From Clonostachys chloroleuca (Eukaryota > Ascomycota > Sordariomycetes > Hypocreales > Bionectriaceae): 64,000 nucleotides of DNA. Both the position numbers and the translations under genes were made by a program. Shown here piece by piece: positions 46,177 to 58,326 of this stretch. The number at the start of each line of letters is the position of its first letter. Position 1 is the stretch's first letter. The notes below the pieces were generated by a model, which searched no databases, was not told the origin of the DNA, and saw only the letters and a list, made by a program, of their open reading frames with translations. The DNA lies in NCBI GenBank assembly GCA_037952775.1, contig JBANAY010000003.1:31682001-31746000 (forward strand). Reading direction: 5' to 3'.

Positions 46177-47873
46177 GCCCAGAGCGGTGGTACAGCACGG
46201 ATTGGGAACAGGATAGGATGCAGCTGAGAGACTTGGTCGCGTGACGACCAGAATCTAAGTGTCAACAAAGTGTGTTGGGGGCGAGTGGTGATGTGTGGAC
46301 GAGAAAAACAGGGCCTTTATGCTAACAACGATCCTTTAGAGGTTTGACAGACTGAACGAACAGTCAACCCATGGAGTTGTAGAGTATTTGGATCGCCGTC
46401 ACAAAGCCACAGGCAGTCCGCTCAGCCTTCCTCCGTCCTCAAACCTCAAATTGTCGGGGGGATCAGTTCATCAGGTCTGCGTAACCCCTTATCGCATCGC
46501 CGAGCAAGGACCGAGAGGCCACTTGGCAATGGCGGGCCGGAGAACTATTGTTGTGTCAAGCCTCCGATAGATTGGTGAAATTATTTCTATTGAGAAGATT
46601 GAAATTGTATCGCCTGGTACTTTACAGGTCTTAATTCGTCACCGATTTCGTGTGTAGCTATACTGGGCGTATATTTCGTATGAGGGGTGGGATAATGGTA
46701 GGGACTGATGCAAGGGGAAGCGCTGGATCGGAGTGGTCGATAATTCGCGACGGCTCGAGGAATAGATCGGGCCCGAAGAAATCCTTGTCTATGAGGGAAA
46801 ATACGTCGGCGTCGGTGCGAAAAAGAGTTGATAGAGTCTTTGCAACCTTGAGACAGGCTCGGTGGGATGTGACGGTGGTCGTTAAGGCCAGTTGGACAAA
46901 GGGATGGTAGAAAGCTTTGGTGGGCGGCTTGGTGGGTAACTGTGTTGGATTTCACCTTTGACTAGCGACGAGGAGTGATCTGCAAGTGAACACATCCAGG
47001 AGGGAAAGGGTCGAGTAATAGCAAGGGAGGGCGCTGCGAGAGGTCGGTTCTGGAATCAATTGAACAAGACGGAGCGAGGAGGGTTGATATGAAGGTAAGT
47101 CGGAAGGCAGCAGGTGGAAGACGGACGGCCCGTCGCAGCACGTATTACATGGTGGAGGTGGTACTACCAGGTAGAAGGTGCATCCCTGGGTAGGTATGTA
47201 CCCACCATCAGAGACAGGCGCCTCTTAGTGGTTGCTTGGCGTGCATGTACAAAGCAGTACACGACTGTGGTCAATCCTGGGCTGGGCCGGAAGGAAGAAG
47301 GACTTCCCCCTAGCACGCTCAGGGGTGTGATACCCCGTCCTGTGAGTCTGAAGGCTGATCACGTTAGGGGTGCAGCACGCCCGCTGGTGCCTGGGGACGC
47401 CAAGTTTGGGCGTTAGCACCGAGCCCTGGACCTGCTCCATGACGTACCAGCCTGGGGACAACGGCAGATAGGTACCTGCTTGTACCTTCCACACCCCTCC
47501 CAAGTAGACGCTTGGAACAATTGATGTAAGTTGTTGCCCTTTCCAAGCTCCGGCAAACGATGTATCATGCTTTGTGTGGTTCTTTTCTCAGCTTGTCTTT
47601 GTCAATATTCTTTGCGCGTCACTAGCGTAGCTTAGACACGAGTCTCATATAAATGAAAGTAGATCGAATGCAGATTCGAAGCTGGTTTGGATGGTCTGCG
47701 TCCTCCATCAATATTCAACACTTGAGATTTCTAATCACGGCGCTATGTGCGATAAAAGCCACCTCTTATTCTATCAGCTACCTCTCTACCTCTAGATGGG
47801 TCTATCAGGCTCTATTCAACAAGGTTCTAGCATGCTTGTGCACTGTGTACATTGGAAATGGGACGCTCGGCCA
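46177..47873. other. 1.7-kb stretch without a recognisable gene
   Basis: It holds the promoter of the 603-residue protein and the 3' side of the IAH1-like gene. Short open frames on both strands (for example 46587-46955 minus and 47114-47416 plus) have no family features and no convincing splice structure. Base composition is mixed and no terminal repeats, tRNA or transposase remnants were seen. Confidence 0.4.
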
Positions 47874-48855
47874 TCAGATCTCAGAACCGGTCAGTTCCCG
47901 CCAGAGTGGGAAAACGGGTTTCTCTTCCAAATCCGCCTCAATGTATGGCCGCAGCAAATCATAGAGAATTTCATAAGCCTCGCCGCCCAGGTGAAGCCCA
48001 TCTGGGAGAAGGGTATCCAACCCACCCGGCTTCCCATTCTCCAAAGTGCCCAGTAAGGGACCCCCGGGCTGGTAATCGTTTGGTGCCTGCGAAATAGCCC
48101 TGTCCATAATAGCTTGCCATAGGTCAACCAGTTCGACATTCGGGTACTCCCGAGCTACCTCACGGGCCTTCTCAGAGTATGAGGCACTGATAGCAGACTC
48201 CCTCAAGGCCGACTTGAGACCAGCCTCGGTGTCCAGCCGATGGTGCTTGATTTGGTCGATGGGAGGGGGGTGATCAGGAAAATCTTTGGCTGCTGGGCCT
48301 TGATGCTGGGGTGGTTGATGATCTTGCCCAGGTTCTCCTTGTACTCTTCCAATGGAACATGCTGTTTGGTGGGAGACCATGGTAACACAGCATCGTTGGC
48401 ACCGATAAGGATGGCCTGTTGCGAGCGACGTTGTTAGTACCGCTGGGCAGCCGATTTGTCCGCACAGGTCATCCTAACATACCAGGTATTTTATTTTGGG
48501 TGTACCGGTGACAGGTGCTGGAAAGATTTGGTCCAGGTTCTGCACAAGATGTCTGGACGACCAACCAGAAAATCCTCTATTTATAACATCGATTCTTCTG
48601 GCGCACACTTATAGTGTCTAGTCAGATCATCACACCATAGAAGAAAAACAAGTATCAGTTACAAGTGCAGAACGTACAACCGCCAAGTTTTGCCTGGAGC
48701 GAGAAGCCCTGGGTTATTGGTATAGCATGTTCGAAGAGTGAATCTCCTAGCAGAACGAACTGCGGATAACTGGCCTGTGGTGGATTCGTTATTGAGCATC
48801 AGTGAATGGAGGGTGGAGTGAACCGCTGAGCGGAGAGGGTGCAACTTACAGCCAT
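47874..48855 (-). CDS. IAH1: SGNH-hydrolase esterase, IAH1-like (isoamyl acetate-hydrolysing type); one apparent frameshift
   Basis: Exons on the minus strand are 48855-48850, 48774-48678, 48607-48483 and 48415-47874. With one extra base in the C run at 48265-48270 the product is 256 residues. Exon 1 is only six coding bases (ATG GCT), followed by GTAAGT. SGNH blocks are all present: FVLLGDSLFEHA with catalytic Ser14, the INRGFSGWSS block with Gly, LIGANDAV with Asn83 and LPDGLHLGGEAYEIL with the Asp-His pair. By family it hydrolyses short acyl esters. Without the extra base the frame leaves the conserved path at LIT/P and ends early, losing the catalytic Asp-His. Either an assembly error or an inactivated allele. 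Confidence 0.82.
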
Positions 48856-49554
48856 GATTAATATGCGATGTGCTTGCGTTGCAAGGGGAAAATAGGGGAG
48901 CTTGGTTGAACGTGTAAATAGGTGAATCTTAAATAGCCTCAGGTCTGCATGGGCGACGCCAGAACCCCTCTTTGTTACCCCAAAGTGCAGGTTGGTGGCT
49001 GGACTCAATCTTGCATATAAACGGTGCTACGCTAGATGCCCAGCCACCAATTGCGTCTTCCCGCGTCTCCCATTTCGCAATAACTGTTCCTGAGGCCACT
49101 GGGTGGGAACCTTTTATAATACGTTAGACGTGCATGAATATTGATTAGAATCTCAGAACGATTGATTGAAACAAGAAACAAGCAAAAATTAAAATGCAGG
49201 AAACAGAATACTCTACAATTTGCCCATTACCTCGATTACCATATCAATCAAAGGACACTGGACAAACTGCCTGATAACTTCGGTATCAAAGTCCCATGTC
49301 ATCGGCAAGAAGCTAGGGTGGGATGCGAAGCCCCACTTTCTTAAAAAGACCGTCGACGGCTGGCCGAATCCTTATCGATAACAGACTCCCAGCTTTTTTT
49401 TTTTCTGGGTTGTAGGTACAGACAAAAATTTCCCGTACTATGCCAAGATTAGCCGTGCTCTCTTCAATCCTTGATTATACTCAGCACCAGCAACGGACGA
49501 GGACGTAGCCATTGATCGTGCGCCTAGCTCTCAAGGTGCTTCAAGTCGACAGAC
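48856..49554. promoter_or_regulatory. Divergent promoter region between the IAH1-like gene and UTP10
   Basis: About 700 bases with a run of T at about 49394-49404. No reading frame of interest, tRNA or repeat is seen. Both promoters must lie here. Confidence 0.45.
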
Positions 49555-52500
49555 ATGGCAACCTCGCTCGCTGCGCAGTTGGCGCAGGTTGCCGCCAACT
49601 CCAAATCAACCCTCAACCTCAAAGCCCAGAGAGCCGCCCACTCCCAGTCTCTGATTTGGGATCGCCGAGTCGCCGCCACCCAAAGTTACCAGACCTTGTA
49701 TGCGACATGCTTCCCAGGCTTCGAAGAGCTTTGCCAGCTCGATAACCGTTTTGTGCGCTTTCAATCGACCATCTTTGGAGAGGAGAGTCAAGGCCAGGAC
49801 CGCACCCAACTTACGGCCAGCGAGAATGAGGAGCTGGATCGGCAAATTGATGCTTTCTTGCGGCTGGCCGGGAGTCGGTTGAGGCTTATGCCGGCAATCA
49901 AGGCGATCGAATGGCTGATAAGACGATTCCGGTAATTAAAAGACTTCAAACATGCCATACGTGCCTCCAGCAACCTGTCTGCTAACTGTGATACTAGAAT
50001 TCACGAGGATAATACATCATCGCTGCTCAAAACCTTCCTCCCCTTCCACTCTATCCCGGCCTTCACAACGCTGCTGTCTATCTTGCCATCAAAGATCCCG
50101 CAAGAGTTCCGCTTTCTCGACCCTTACATTCGATCCCTTACCCCCCGCCACGATCGGTCTTTGTTCACCAGGCTATCCACCATCCTGATTTCTTGTCAAT
50201 TGTTTCAGAATATACCCTTGAATCATGCCGCATGAACTTCCAGCACCCGGCTCTCATCTCATTCTGGGGCGGTCTTATGACTGAGGCCGTTAGCGGAATC
50301 GTCGACAAGGCCAAGTCCGGTCGCGCTGCGGTCCAGAAGGATAACGAGCAGGCTTTGCTTCACAGGCTAGGGCCCATCTTCGCCGAGTCGCTTGTATTGA
50401 AGAAGGTCCCGACTCTGCAAATAGCCTCATACATGGCTCTAGCTGTTTTTGTGTCCAAGGGCGGGTTGGAAGACATTGCAGTGACCGCATTCATGGAGCA
50501 GACAGTATACGGGTGGACCTCGGACACGATCCGCCCGGGCCTGGTTTGTCTCACGATTATGGCGCAACAGCGATCTGCAAAGCAAACCAGCAACAAAGTT
50601 ACTAGGGCCCTCCTCAAGGTGCCTGAGATTGGCCCTCTGCTGGTTGAAATTGGACAGGAACGACGAGTCGATAAGCTGGCGAACGGTTTATGCTTGGCTC
50701 TGATCGAGCGCTTCACCAAGAAGGGTGATTCACGAGGTCTTCCTACGATCATGGCAATACTAGACAGCTCGATTCTTAAGGAGAAGCAAGTCGCAGTGAT
50801 TTTCAAATCGTTACTTTTGACCGCACTTAAGCTGGACGACTCGAACGACGAGGATGGTGGCTTACGACGAGATCTTGGCTCCGCTTTGATCTCACTCTCT
50901 CAAACAACCGGGCCATCTGGTGATATTATCTCATCAGTAATCCGGGACGTCGATTTTGATATTGAAGAACTGGAGATGAAGCTTGACCTCTCATTCAGAT
51001 CTCGGAAACTGCCAGAGGCATCCCAGGGAGACGTTGACATGTCCGATAGCAATGCGGTCGTGCTAGCCAAGAAGGACTTGGATGCCGCAATCGACGAACT
51101 TGCTGCCCGCAAAGGAAGCCTTTCATATTGCCTAGCTCCACAACCCAAGGAGATTTTCGACGAATTTAGCCATCTGTTCTTTTCGATCGTGTCAGAGACG
51201 GCCGAGAAGTCTGCGTTGTTGGCCAAGTTTGGGAATATCCCAACGCTGAACCGCAACACGGCTTTGAAGGATTGCACATTTTTTAGTTTCTTCATCCGTA
51301 TCTGGTGCGGGCCCTATCCTGCTCTTGCTAGGGTGGCTGCGCTTGAAATGGTGAAGAATAGGCTCAAGGCTGAGGAAAGCATCAAAACCGACGTCCAGGC
51401 ACTCATTCCTTACTGTGTTATCGCACTAGGAGATCCTTCAAAACGAGTTCGTCAAGCCGCGGCTGGATTGCTAGCTGCACTAGCTTTGACATACTCTTCT
51501 CTGGGCTCAGTCAAAGATCTGAGCACTTGGGGTTCGGGTTCACTGTATGGGAAGTCCGGTACCGTGTCTGCTCTCAGCCCTGATGTGGCAGCAAAGACAT
51601 TGCATTTGCAGCTTCTTCCCTCGATGGAAGAATGTGTGATGGACGCATCGCATATATCTGCCCTCGTTGCATCTTCAATTGAGACAGGGAAATACCAGAA
51701 GACCCAAGGGGCAGCTCTGGAAAAGAAAGATCACATGTCTCAGTCAGGAAGATCAGCAATCTTGTCTTTCTACGCCGGCCATGCAGTCTCATCCCCCTTC
51801 CTCTTGGTAAAGGATAGGCTCATCAAGTCTCTCAACCAGGTCAAAGCTGCATCGAACACCTCGCGCACACAAGTCTTGCTGCCTGCACTAAAATGGTGGT
51901 CAGAGCTCAAGAAAGACGATGCTGAGGGTCGATGTTCGGCCGAGCATCTGGAAAGCACAGGCATTGATGCTCGTTTCGTCGAGGTTGTCGGGGCCAGCGA
52001 TTCGGCTGGCTTGGAGTTCCTGCTGGAAATTCTGAGCGATACTGAGAAGAGGCAAAGAAATGGCCTCGTGCTGGCCATCTTTGCCCGCATCCGCAAGATC
52101 TGGCCAGCATTGAAGGACGACGTCAAGTTCATGGTTGCGGAGCGACTTTTGGAGATTTCTCAGGAGGCCACTTCCAGTGACGGCGCTCAAGTGTTGGTTT
52201 CGGCAGAAGCAGCAGACCTTCTCCGAAGCGTGAACCTGACAACCGAAATTCTGATGTTCTTCCTTGACTCGATCAAGACTGGAACTAAGATGATCACAGA
52301 GCCCCCGCCCAACAAGCGACGGCGAACCAGCTCAACCGATGGAAACCGTGGTCTTGTCACTCAGGCTAGCCCTGAACTAAGCCAGGCTCTTCGACGCGTG
52401 ACATTTGTGCTGCAGCTTGTCGAAAACTCAGAACCCGTCTCCCACCCCGAACTTTTGGATGGTCTCTTCACAGCGCTCTCTGAGCTTCAGCACTTTAGGA

Positions 52501-55116
52501 CTGTCGTTGGATCAGAACTCGGATATTTGCAGACTTTGATCCTGCGGAGCTTGCTGGCGATGATGCCCGCCTACAAGAACGACAAGAGCCTTAAGATTGC
52601 CACCTCTGGCGGATACGGCGATCTGCTCGTTAACTGCATCCAGAAATCGTCCAGTCCAGTCGTTCAAAACGCGGCACTGTTATTGATTGCCAAACTCGCC
52701 ACTACGGCTCCAAGCTTAGTGCTCCACAGCGTCATGCCTATCTTCACCTTCATGGGCACCTCGGTCTTACGGCAGAGCGATGACTACTCAACCCATGTTG
52801 TTTCTCAAACTGTAAAGGAGGTTGTTCCACCCCTCATTGCTTCGCTGCGCCAGGGTAAGAAGAACCCTGTTGCAGGAGCCTCGGAGATCCTCGTCAGCTT
52901 CACTACAGCGTATGAGCACATTCCAGCCCACCGAAGAAAGGATTTGTTCTTGGCCCTGGTCGAAACCCTTGGTCCATCCGAGTTCCTCTATGCCCTTATC
53001 AGCATGCTTGTGGACAGATACGGACCCAGCGATGCCCTCATCCAATTTATTGTTGACCTTGTAACTAGTTTCAAGGTGGAGGTGCAGCTACAGACTTTCT
53101 TAAAGGTTCTGGATCTAATTTCGGATCTCTTCAAGCCCAAGCCTGACATGTCGTTTGCTCTGCTGGGAGTTGGAGACGAAGGTGACCAAAAGGATGTGGA
53201 GCAGATTGCTCTCCGGCAATTAACAGCATTCCCAAGTTTCCTATCGAGTAAGAAACTGAAGGCCGAGATTGTCGACCAAGTCCAAACAGATGATATGGAG
53301 GCCACCGAGGTGCGCAGGCTGTACGGAAGCCTTATGGAGGAGATTCTGGTTTTGTCAGATACTGTCAAGACAAAGAAGGTGCTCCACTCCAAGTGCGGCG
53401 CCGCATTGTCCAACCTTCTCAACCTACTTTCAATCAGTGAGTTCATCAAGATCGTGGAGAACCTACTCGGCCGCGACAACTTGGGTCTCCGCCACAAGGT
53501 CCTACGTGCCTTGGAAGGAAGAGTAGAAAAGGAGAGCAACACAGAACCATCCTCCAGAGCTGCTCTGTTGGCATTCTTGCCCCAGCTCACTGCCGCTATC
53601 CGAGAGTCAAACGATGTACGCTACAAGCTGACGGCTGTGACCTGCGTCGACAAAATTGCAGAGAAGTATGGCAAGAAGGACATCGAGGGTGTGGTAGCTG
53701 CTGCTCAGACCATTGCCGGCGAGCACTGTCTTGGCCAGGAGGACAAGCGCTTACGCATCATGGCACTCCTGTGCTTGACGTCGTTAGTTGATGTACTCCA
53801 GGAAGCCGTTGTCCCCGTTTTGCCCCTGGCGATCCCACGTGCTGTCGAGTACCTCGAGAATAGCATTAATGGGGACGAGCCAGACGGTGAACTACATACT
53901 GCATGCTATGGTCTTCTGAGTTCACTAGCCGAGCACCTTCCATTCATGTTGTCGACCTACCTAGATAAGATCCTGCTGATTTCGAATATGTCTGCGGAGG
54001 CTGGCCTCGGAAGCGAGGTTGATGAGAGCCGGGCAAACTGCCTCGAGTTCTTTGCAAAGCGTCTCGATGCCAGGGATATTTTTGCTGCTGTGGATAGGAA
54101 CTGGGACAGAGCTGTTCTGGCTGGCTTTACGGTAAGATATATTTCACCCTGTTCCCTTGAGACAATTTCGCACTCAATTATGTATGATGGCGACTAATAT
54201 TTGTGATCTACAGGCTGTTGCAGAGAATGTCAACATTTTGGGTATGGCCATCGACAAGCATTCTAAGACAAACATCACGAAGAATGCAACACTACTAGCT
54301 GGCATCTTCATGAAGGCATTTGATCTTCGCCGACAAAAATACCATGCAAGTGCTGCACCAGCAGTCCTGGATGAGATTGCCCAAATCGAGAGCAGTGTGA
54401 ACGAGAGGGCACTGAAGATGATCTTCAAGCTCAATGATGCTTCTTTCAGACCAGTATTCGGGCAGTTCATCGAGTGGGCCAACTCTGGGCTGGCCAAGAG
54501 TGACAAGACTGGAAAGGTCCTCCGCCAGTACAGCGTATACGGGTTCCTCGGGCACTTCTTTGAGAGCCTCAAGTCGATCGTGACCAACTACGCCACCTAC
54601 ATGCTAGACGACGCCGTGGCTATCCTGAAGGCACTGAATCCCAAGGTCAAGGAGGAGAAGGAGCTCTGGGCTCGTGTGCTGGCAACATTGGCCAAGAGCT
54701 TCGAGCACGACCAGGATGACTTCTGGCAGGCTCCGTCCCACTTTGGGGTCTTGGCCCCGGTGTTGATGGAGCAGTTTACACACGCGCCATTAATTGACGT
54801 CGAGGCTGACCTGGTCCCGACTGTGGTGGAGCTCGCGGCGGCCGCGGACTCTCAGGCGCACCAGAAGGAGCTCAACTCGGCGCTGCTCCAGCATCTGAAG
54901 TCAGAGCAGAAGGCCGTGCGGCTGGCGGCAGTCCTGTGCGAGCAGGAACTCACAGACCGTCTTGGAGAGGAGTGGCTGTCCATGCTACATGAGATGCTGC
55001 CCAGGATCAGCGAGCTACAGGAGGACGACGACGAAGAGGTGGAGAGGGAAACACACAGATGGATTGTCAAGATTGAGGGCGTGCTGGGTGAGAGCTTGGA
55101 TTCTATGCTCCAGTGA
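49555..55116 (+). CDS. UTP10: U3 snoRNP protein Utp10 (HEATR1); one apparent frameshift
   Basis: Exons are 49555-49931, 49998-54131 and 54214-55116. The product is about 1,804 residues if one base is added in the C run at 50141-50146. The N-terminus (MATSLAAQLAQVAANSKSTL) and the block CFPGFEELCQLDNRFVRFQ are typical. HEAT-type helical repeats fill most of the protein, and the conserved C-terminal BP28CT-like region includes MIFKLNDASFRPVFGQFIEW. Utp10 joins the t-UTP/UtpA subcomplex that binds nascent pre-rRNA in the nucleolus and promotes 18S maturation and rDNA transcription. The frame breaks at IRSLTP/PPRSV: both sides match the family but in different frames. Confidence 0.93.
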
Positions 55117-55886
55117 GGGGATTGTAAATAAAAAGGCCACTAGAGCTACTGGCGTACAGGGAGATACTGTTAACTGCTACATCGATTAATGTGCATCATG
55201 GTCATTCAGACGAGAAGAGATTAAAGGTGACTCAGACCAGCCTCGTTCATTACCCACCGTTGGAAAAGATGTCCCTGCTCAGCAGACCATCACATACGAG
55301 CTCTGATTCGCCATTGGCTCGTGTGAGATGCTGAGTGAGAGATCCCACTCATAGGGAAAACACGGAAGCGGGTTCCATCGGAAGCGCCTTTCAGGTGGGA
55401 CAAGCCCGACTTCCCGCGAGCTGGAGCCTCCTACAGGGGATCGATGCTCGGTTCCAGTGGGCCGGCAGCCCTGCTAGATCGCTACAAGCTAGCGCTCGGC
55501 ACTGCGATTCGCTGCAAGATCCAGGTGCGTCACCGCTCCCCGGCGAGATGCCCGCCTCGACAATCTTGTCCCGTCAAGCCTTGTTGCACTAGGAATCTTA
55601 CATGAGCCCGAGATGACGGGGGGGCGAAGAAAAAAAAAAGAACGATTTATTCCGCCATGTCCCTCATGGGAGAATGGAAAGGGTGGACGGATGGATGGGC
55701 GGGCATCAGGAAGACCGGAGTCAGCTTAAACCATCACCATGAGCCTGGAATGACATCACATCACCACAACTAGCAACGACTTTCACGAGCGGTATCTTGG
55801 GTCATATCACGAGGCCTGGATGCCGGGTTGATACCTCTTCACATATTTTGTTTCAAACTCGTCTTCAAGGTTACTAAAAAACAACA
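55117..55886. promoter_or_regulatory. Region between UTP10 and the alternative NADH dehydrogenase gene
   Basis: It holds the UTP10 3' UTR and the next promoter. An AATAAA hexamer at 55127-55132 is 11 bases past the UTP10 stop. An A-rich run lies near 55630-55640. No gene is seen. Confidence 0.5.
55127..55132 (+). terminator. Putative poly(A) signal of UTP10 (AATAAA)
   Basis: A consensus hexamer immediately downstream of the UTP10 stop, in an AT-rich patch. Suggestive only. Confidence 0.4.
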
Positions 55887-57400
55887 ATGGTTGAGTGTCT
55901 GCAACTTGGTACTCGGACCGCTCTGGCCACTCGACGAGCTCTCTCCACCAACGCAGCCACTTCATACATTACTCGATCTATTTTGTGTCATGGCGAGGCA
56001 AAGAGAGCCCGCTCAAAGCTTCAAGTAGGGGTGAGGGCATACACCAGCACCAGCGAGGAGAAAAAGGAGCGAGTCGTCATCCTCGGCAGCGGCTGGGCGG
56101 GCTACGCCCTCGCCCGGTCCCTCTCCCCCAGCAAGACGGACCGCATCCTCATCTCCCCGCGCTCCTACTTCGTCTTCACCCCCTCCTCGCCTCCGCCTCG
56201 GTCGGGACCATCGAGTTCCGCGCCGCCATCGAGCCCGTCCGCCGCCTCGGCCTGACCGACTACCACCAGGCCTGGGCGTCCGACATCGACTTCGCCCGCA
56301 AGACCATCCGGCTCGAGGCCACCCGCCGCGACGACCGCGCCACCAGGTCCGAGGCCGGGCCCATCCCCTCGGGGAAGGAGTTCGAGGTCGGGTACGACAA
56401 GCTTGTCATCGCGGTGGGGTGCCACAGCCAGACCTTTGGCGTCGAGGGCGTCAAGGAGCACGCCTGCTTCCTCCGCGACGTGGGGGACAGCCGGCTGATC
56501 AGGCTGAAGGTGCTGAAGGCGTTCGAGGGGGCTGCGCTGCCAAGCACCACAGAGGAGGACAAGAAGAAGCTTCTCCATTTCGCCGTCGTGGGCGGGGGTC
56601 CGACTGGGATCGAGTTCGCGGCGGAGCTCTTTGATCTGGTGCACGAGGATCTTTCTAAGATGTACCCGGCACTGATGAAGTATGTCAGCATCACCATCTA
56701 CGACATCGCGCCCAAGGTGCTCCCCATGTTTGACAAGAACTTGGCCAATTATGCGATCGACATGTTCCATCGGCAGGGGATCAAAGTCAAGACTGAACAT
56801 CACCTGCAGCGGATCCGACGGGTGGATGATCACCTCATGCTCAAGATCAAAGAGGAGCCGGAGGAGGTGGGCGCCGGCGTTGTGGTATGGAGTACGGGTC
56901 TGAAGCAGAACCCGCTCGTCGAGAAGCTAGTCGGGCAAGAAATCGAGGGTTTCGGCAAGATCCTCAAGGATTCCAAGACTGGCGGCATCATCGTCGATAA
57001 GCACATGCGCGTGCAGACCGAATTTGGCAGCAACGGGAACAAGGAGAAGCTCACCCTCCCCGACGTCTTCGCCATTGGAGACTGCAGCGTCGTAGAGGGC
57101 GAAGGGTTCCCCAACACTGCCCAGGTAGCTTCGCAGCAGGCTGTTTATCTGGGACGCCAACTGAACAAGGGAATCGATGAGAATAAGCCGTTCAAGTTCC
57201 GCAACTGGGGCACCATGGCGTACCTGGGCAGCTGGCGAGCCATACACCAGAGCGCAAGCGATGAGCTCAAAGGAAAGGCGGCCTGGATACTATGGCGAAC
57301 GGCGTACCTCACCAAGTCCATGAGCATACGGAACAAGCTATTGATCCCGGTCTACTGGGCAATTACATGGATATTTGGAAGAGACATCTCTCGGTTCTAG
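55887..57400 (+). CDS. NDI1: Alternative (type II) NADH:ubiquinone oxidoreductase; one apparent frameshift
   Basis: No intron is needed. Adding one base to the C run at 56179-56183 gives 504 residues. The N-terminus is a mitochondrial presequence with many R, S and T and few acids (TRTALATRRALSTNAATSYI). The FAD-binding Rossmann motif is VVILGSGWAGYALA (about 64-77). The frame then breaks after SPRSYFVFTP and continues LLASASVGTIEFRAAIEP in the next frame. The NADH-binding motif is VVGGGPTGIEFAAEL near residue 232, and the second flavin motif is DVFAIGDCSVVEG. A C-terminal amphipathic region ends the protein. There is no EF-hand insert, which favours an NDI-like enzyme over the Ca-binding NDE1; inner or outer face is not certain. 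It feeds electrons to ubiquinone without pumping protons. Confidence 0.85.
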
Positions 57401-58326
57401 GAAGAGATGATCGCGGTGGATAACACGGGATAGAAAGGCTTCGAGGAAATTGTACATTTGTAGTGTTAGATATTGATATAGAGCGGCCTGGAGGGTACTG
57501 TGGGTTTCTTTCCCCCTTCGTGTATAATTATGGCAGATGATATAGACAGCGTATTTACAATAGCTTCATCACCGAAATCTACAGAAAGAAAATTGGCCCG
57601 GCTCGAAATGAATTCACCCGTAAACTAAATTAATTGTGCTTGAAAACTCGGGTGCAAAATTCAAAGCATTCTTATTCGTTTCAAACGCGATTTTTTGTGT
57701 TTGCGAGGTTTGATGATTCTCTTGATCATGCTTTGTCGGTCACAAATATTTGAACTTGCATCACCCCGTTACAAACGAGAGGAGGTGCAACTACTCCTGG
57801 CCGCTTTTCAACCAGAAGTTTTATTTGTTTTGCCATTCAGTTGAGGAGCTGGAGTTTGGGTGGCTAGTTTCAAGCTGCTTTATCCTCTGAAGCAAGCAGG
57901 TGAGATCAAACGTTGCATATCCCACGGGATCTCCCAGCCCATATTATGAAACTAGAGATGATGCGGAATTCATGAAATCAATCCTGTTTGAGGTCGGAGT
58001 TTCTAAGCTCCTTTATGAAATTCATTCAAATGGGAGGCTTCTGATTGTTTCCAAGGAGGTGATTGCTCAAAGCATGTTACGTCGTCTCAGCTGTCCACGC
58101 ATCAATCAACTTTACGGGCGATGCAAGACAAAAACAACTTTACGGAAGGTGCAAGACTAAGATTACGCGATGTATTGGTTTGATTACTGAAATGCAAGTA
58201 TAAATATCATGTTGCTCGCCCTTGGATAAACGTCTTTCGACATCTGCACCAACACCAGGCTATCTCGTCACAACTTGAACACTCTGTGATTCTTATCCAG
58301 TATATCCATCTTCCATCCGTCACACT
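57401..58326. other. Region between NDI1 and the broken accessory gene
   Basis: About 925 AT-rich bases with no recognisable gene. A 23-bp direct repeat (58107-58129 and 58135-58157) and a TATA-like TATAAATA at about 58199-58206 lie before the broken gene. Confidence 0.45.
58107..58157 (+). repeat. 23-bp direct repeat, two copies
   Basis: Copies at 58107-58129 and 58135-58157 share CAACTTTACGG and GCAAGAC with three differences, separated by five A-rich bases. Probably a local slippage duplication. Confidence 0.8.

Noticed and set aside
57900..58160. 86-codon frame before the broken accessory gene
   Set aside because: It has no family features and its end runs through the 23-bp direct repeat.
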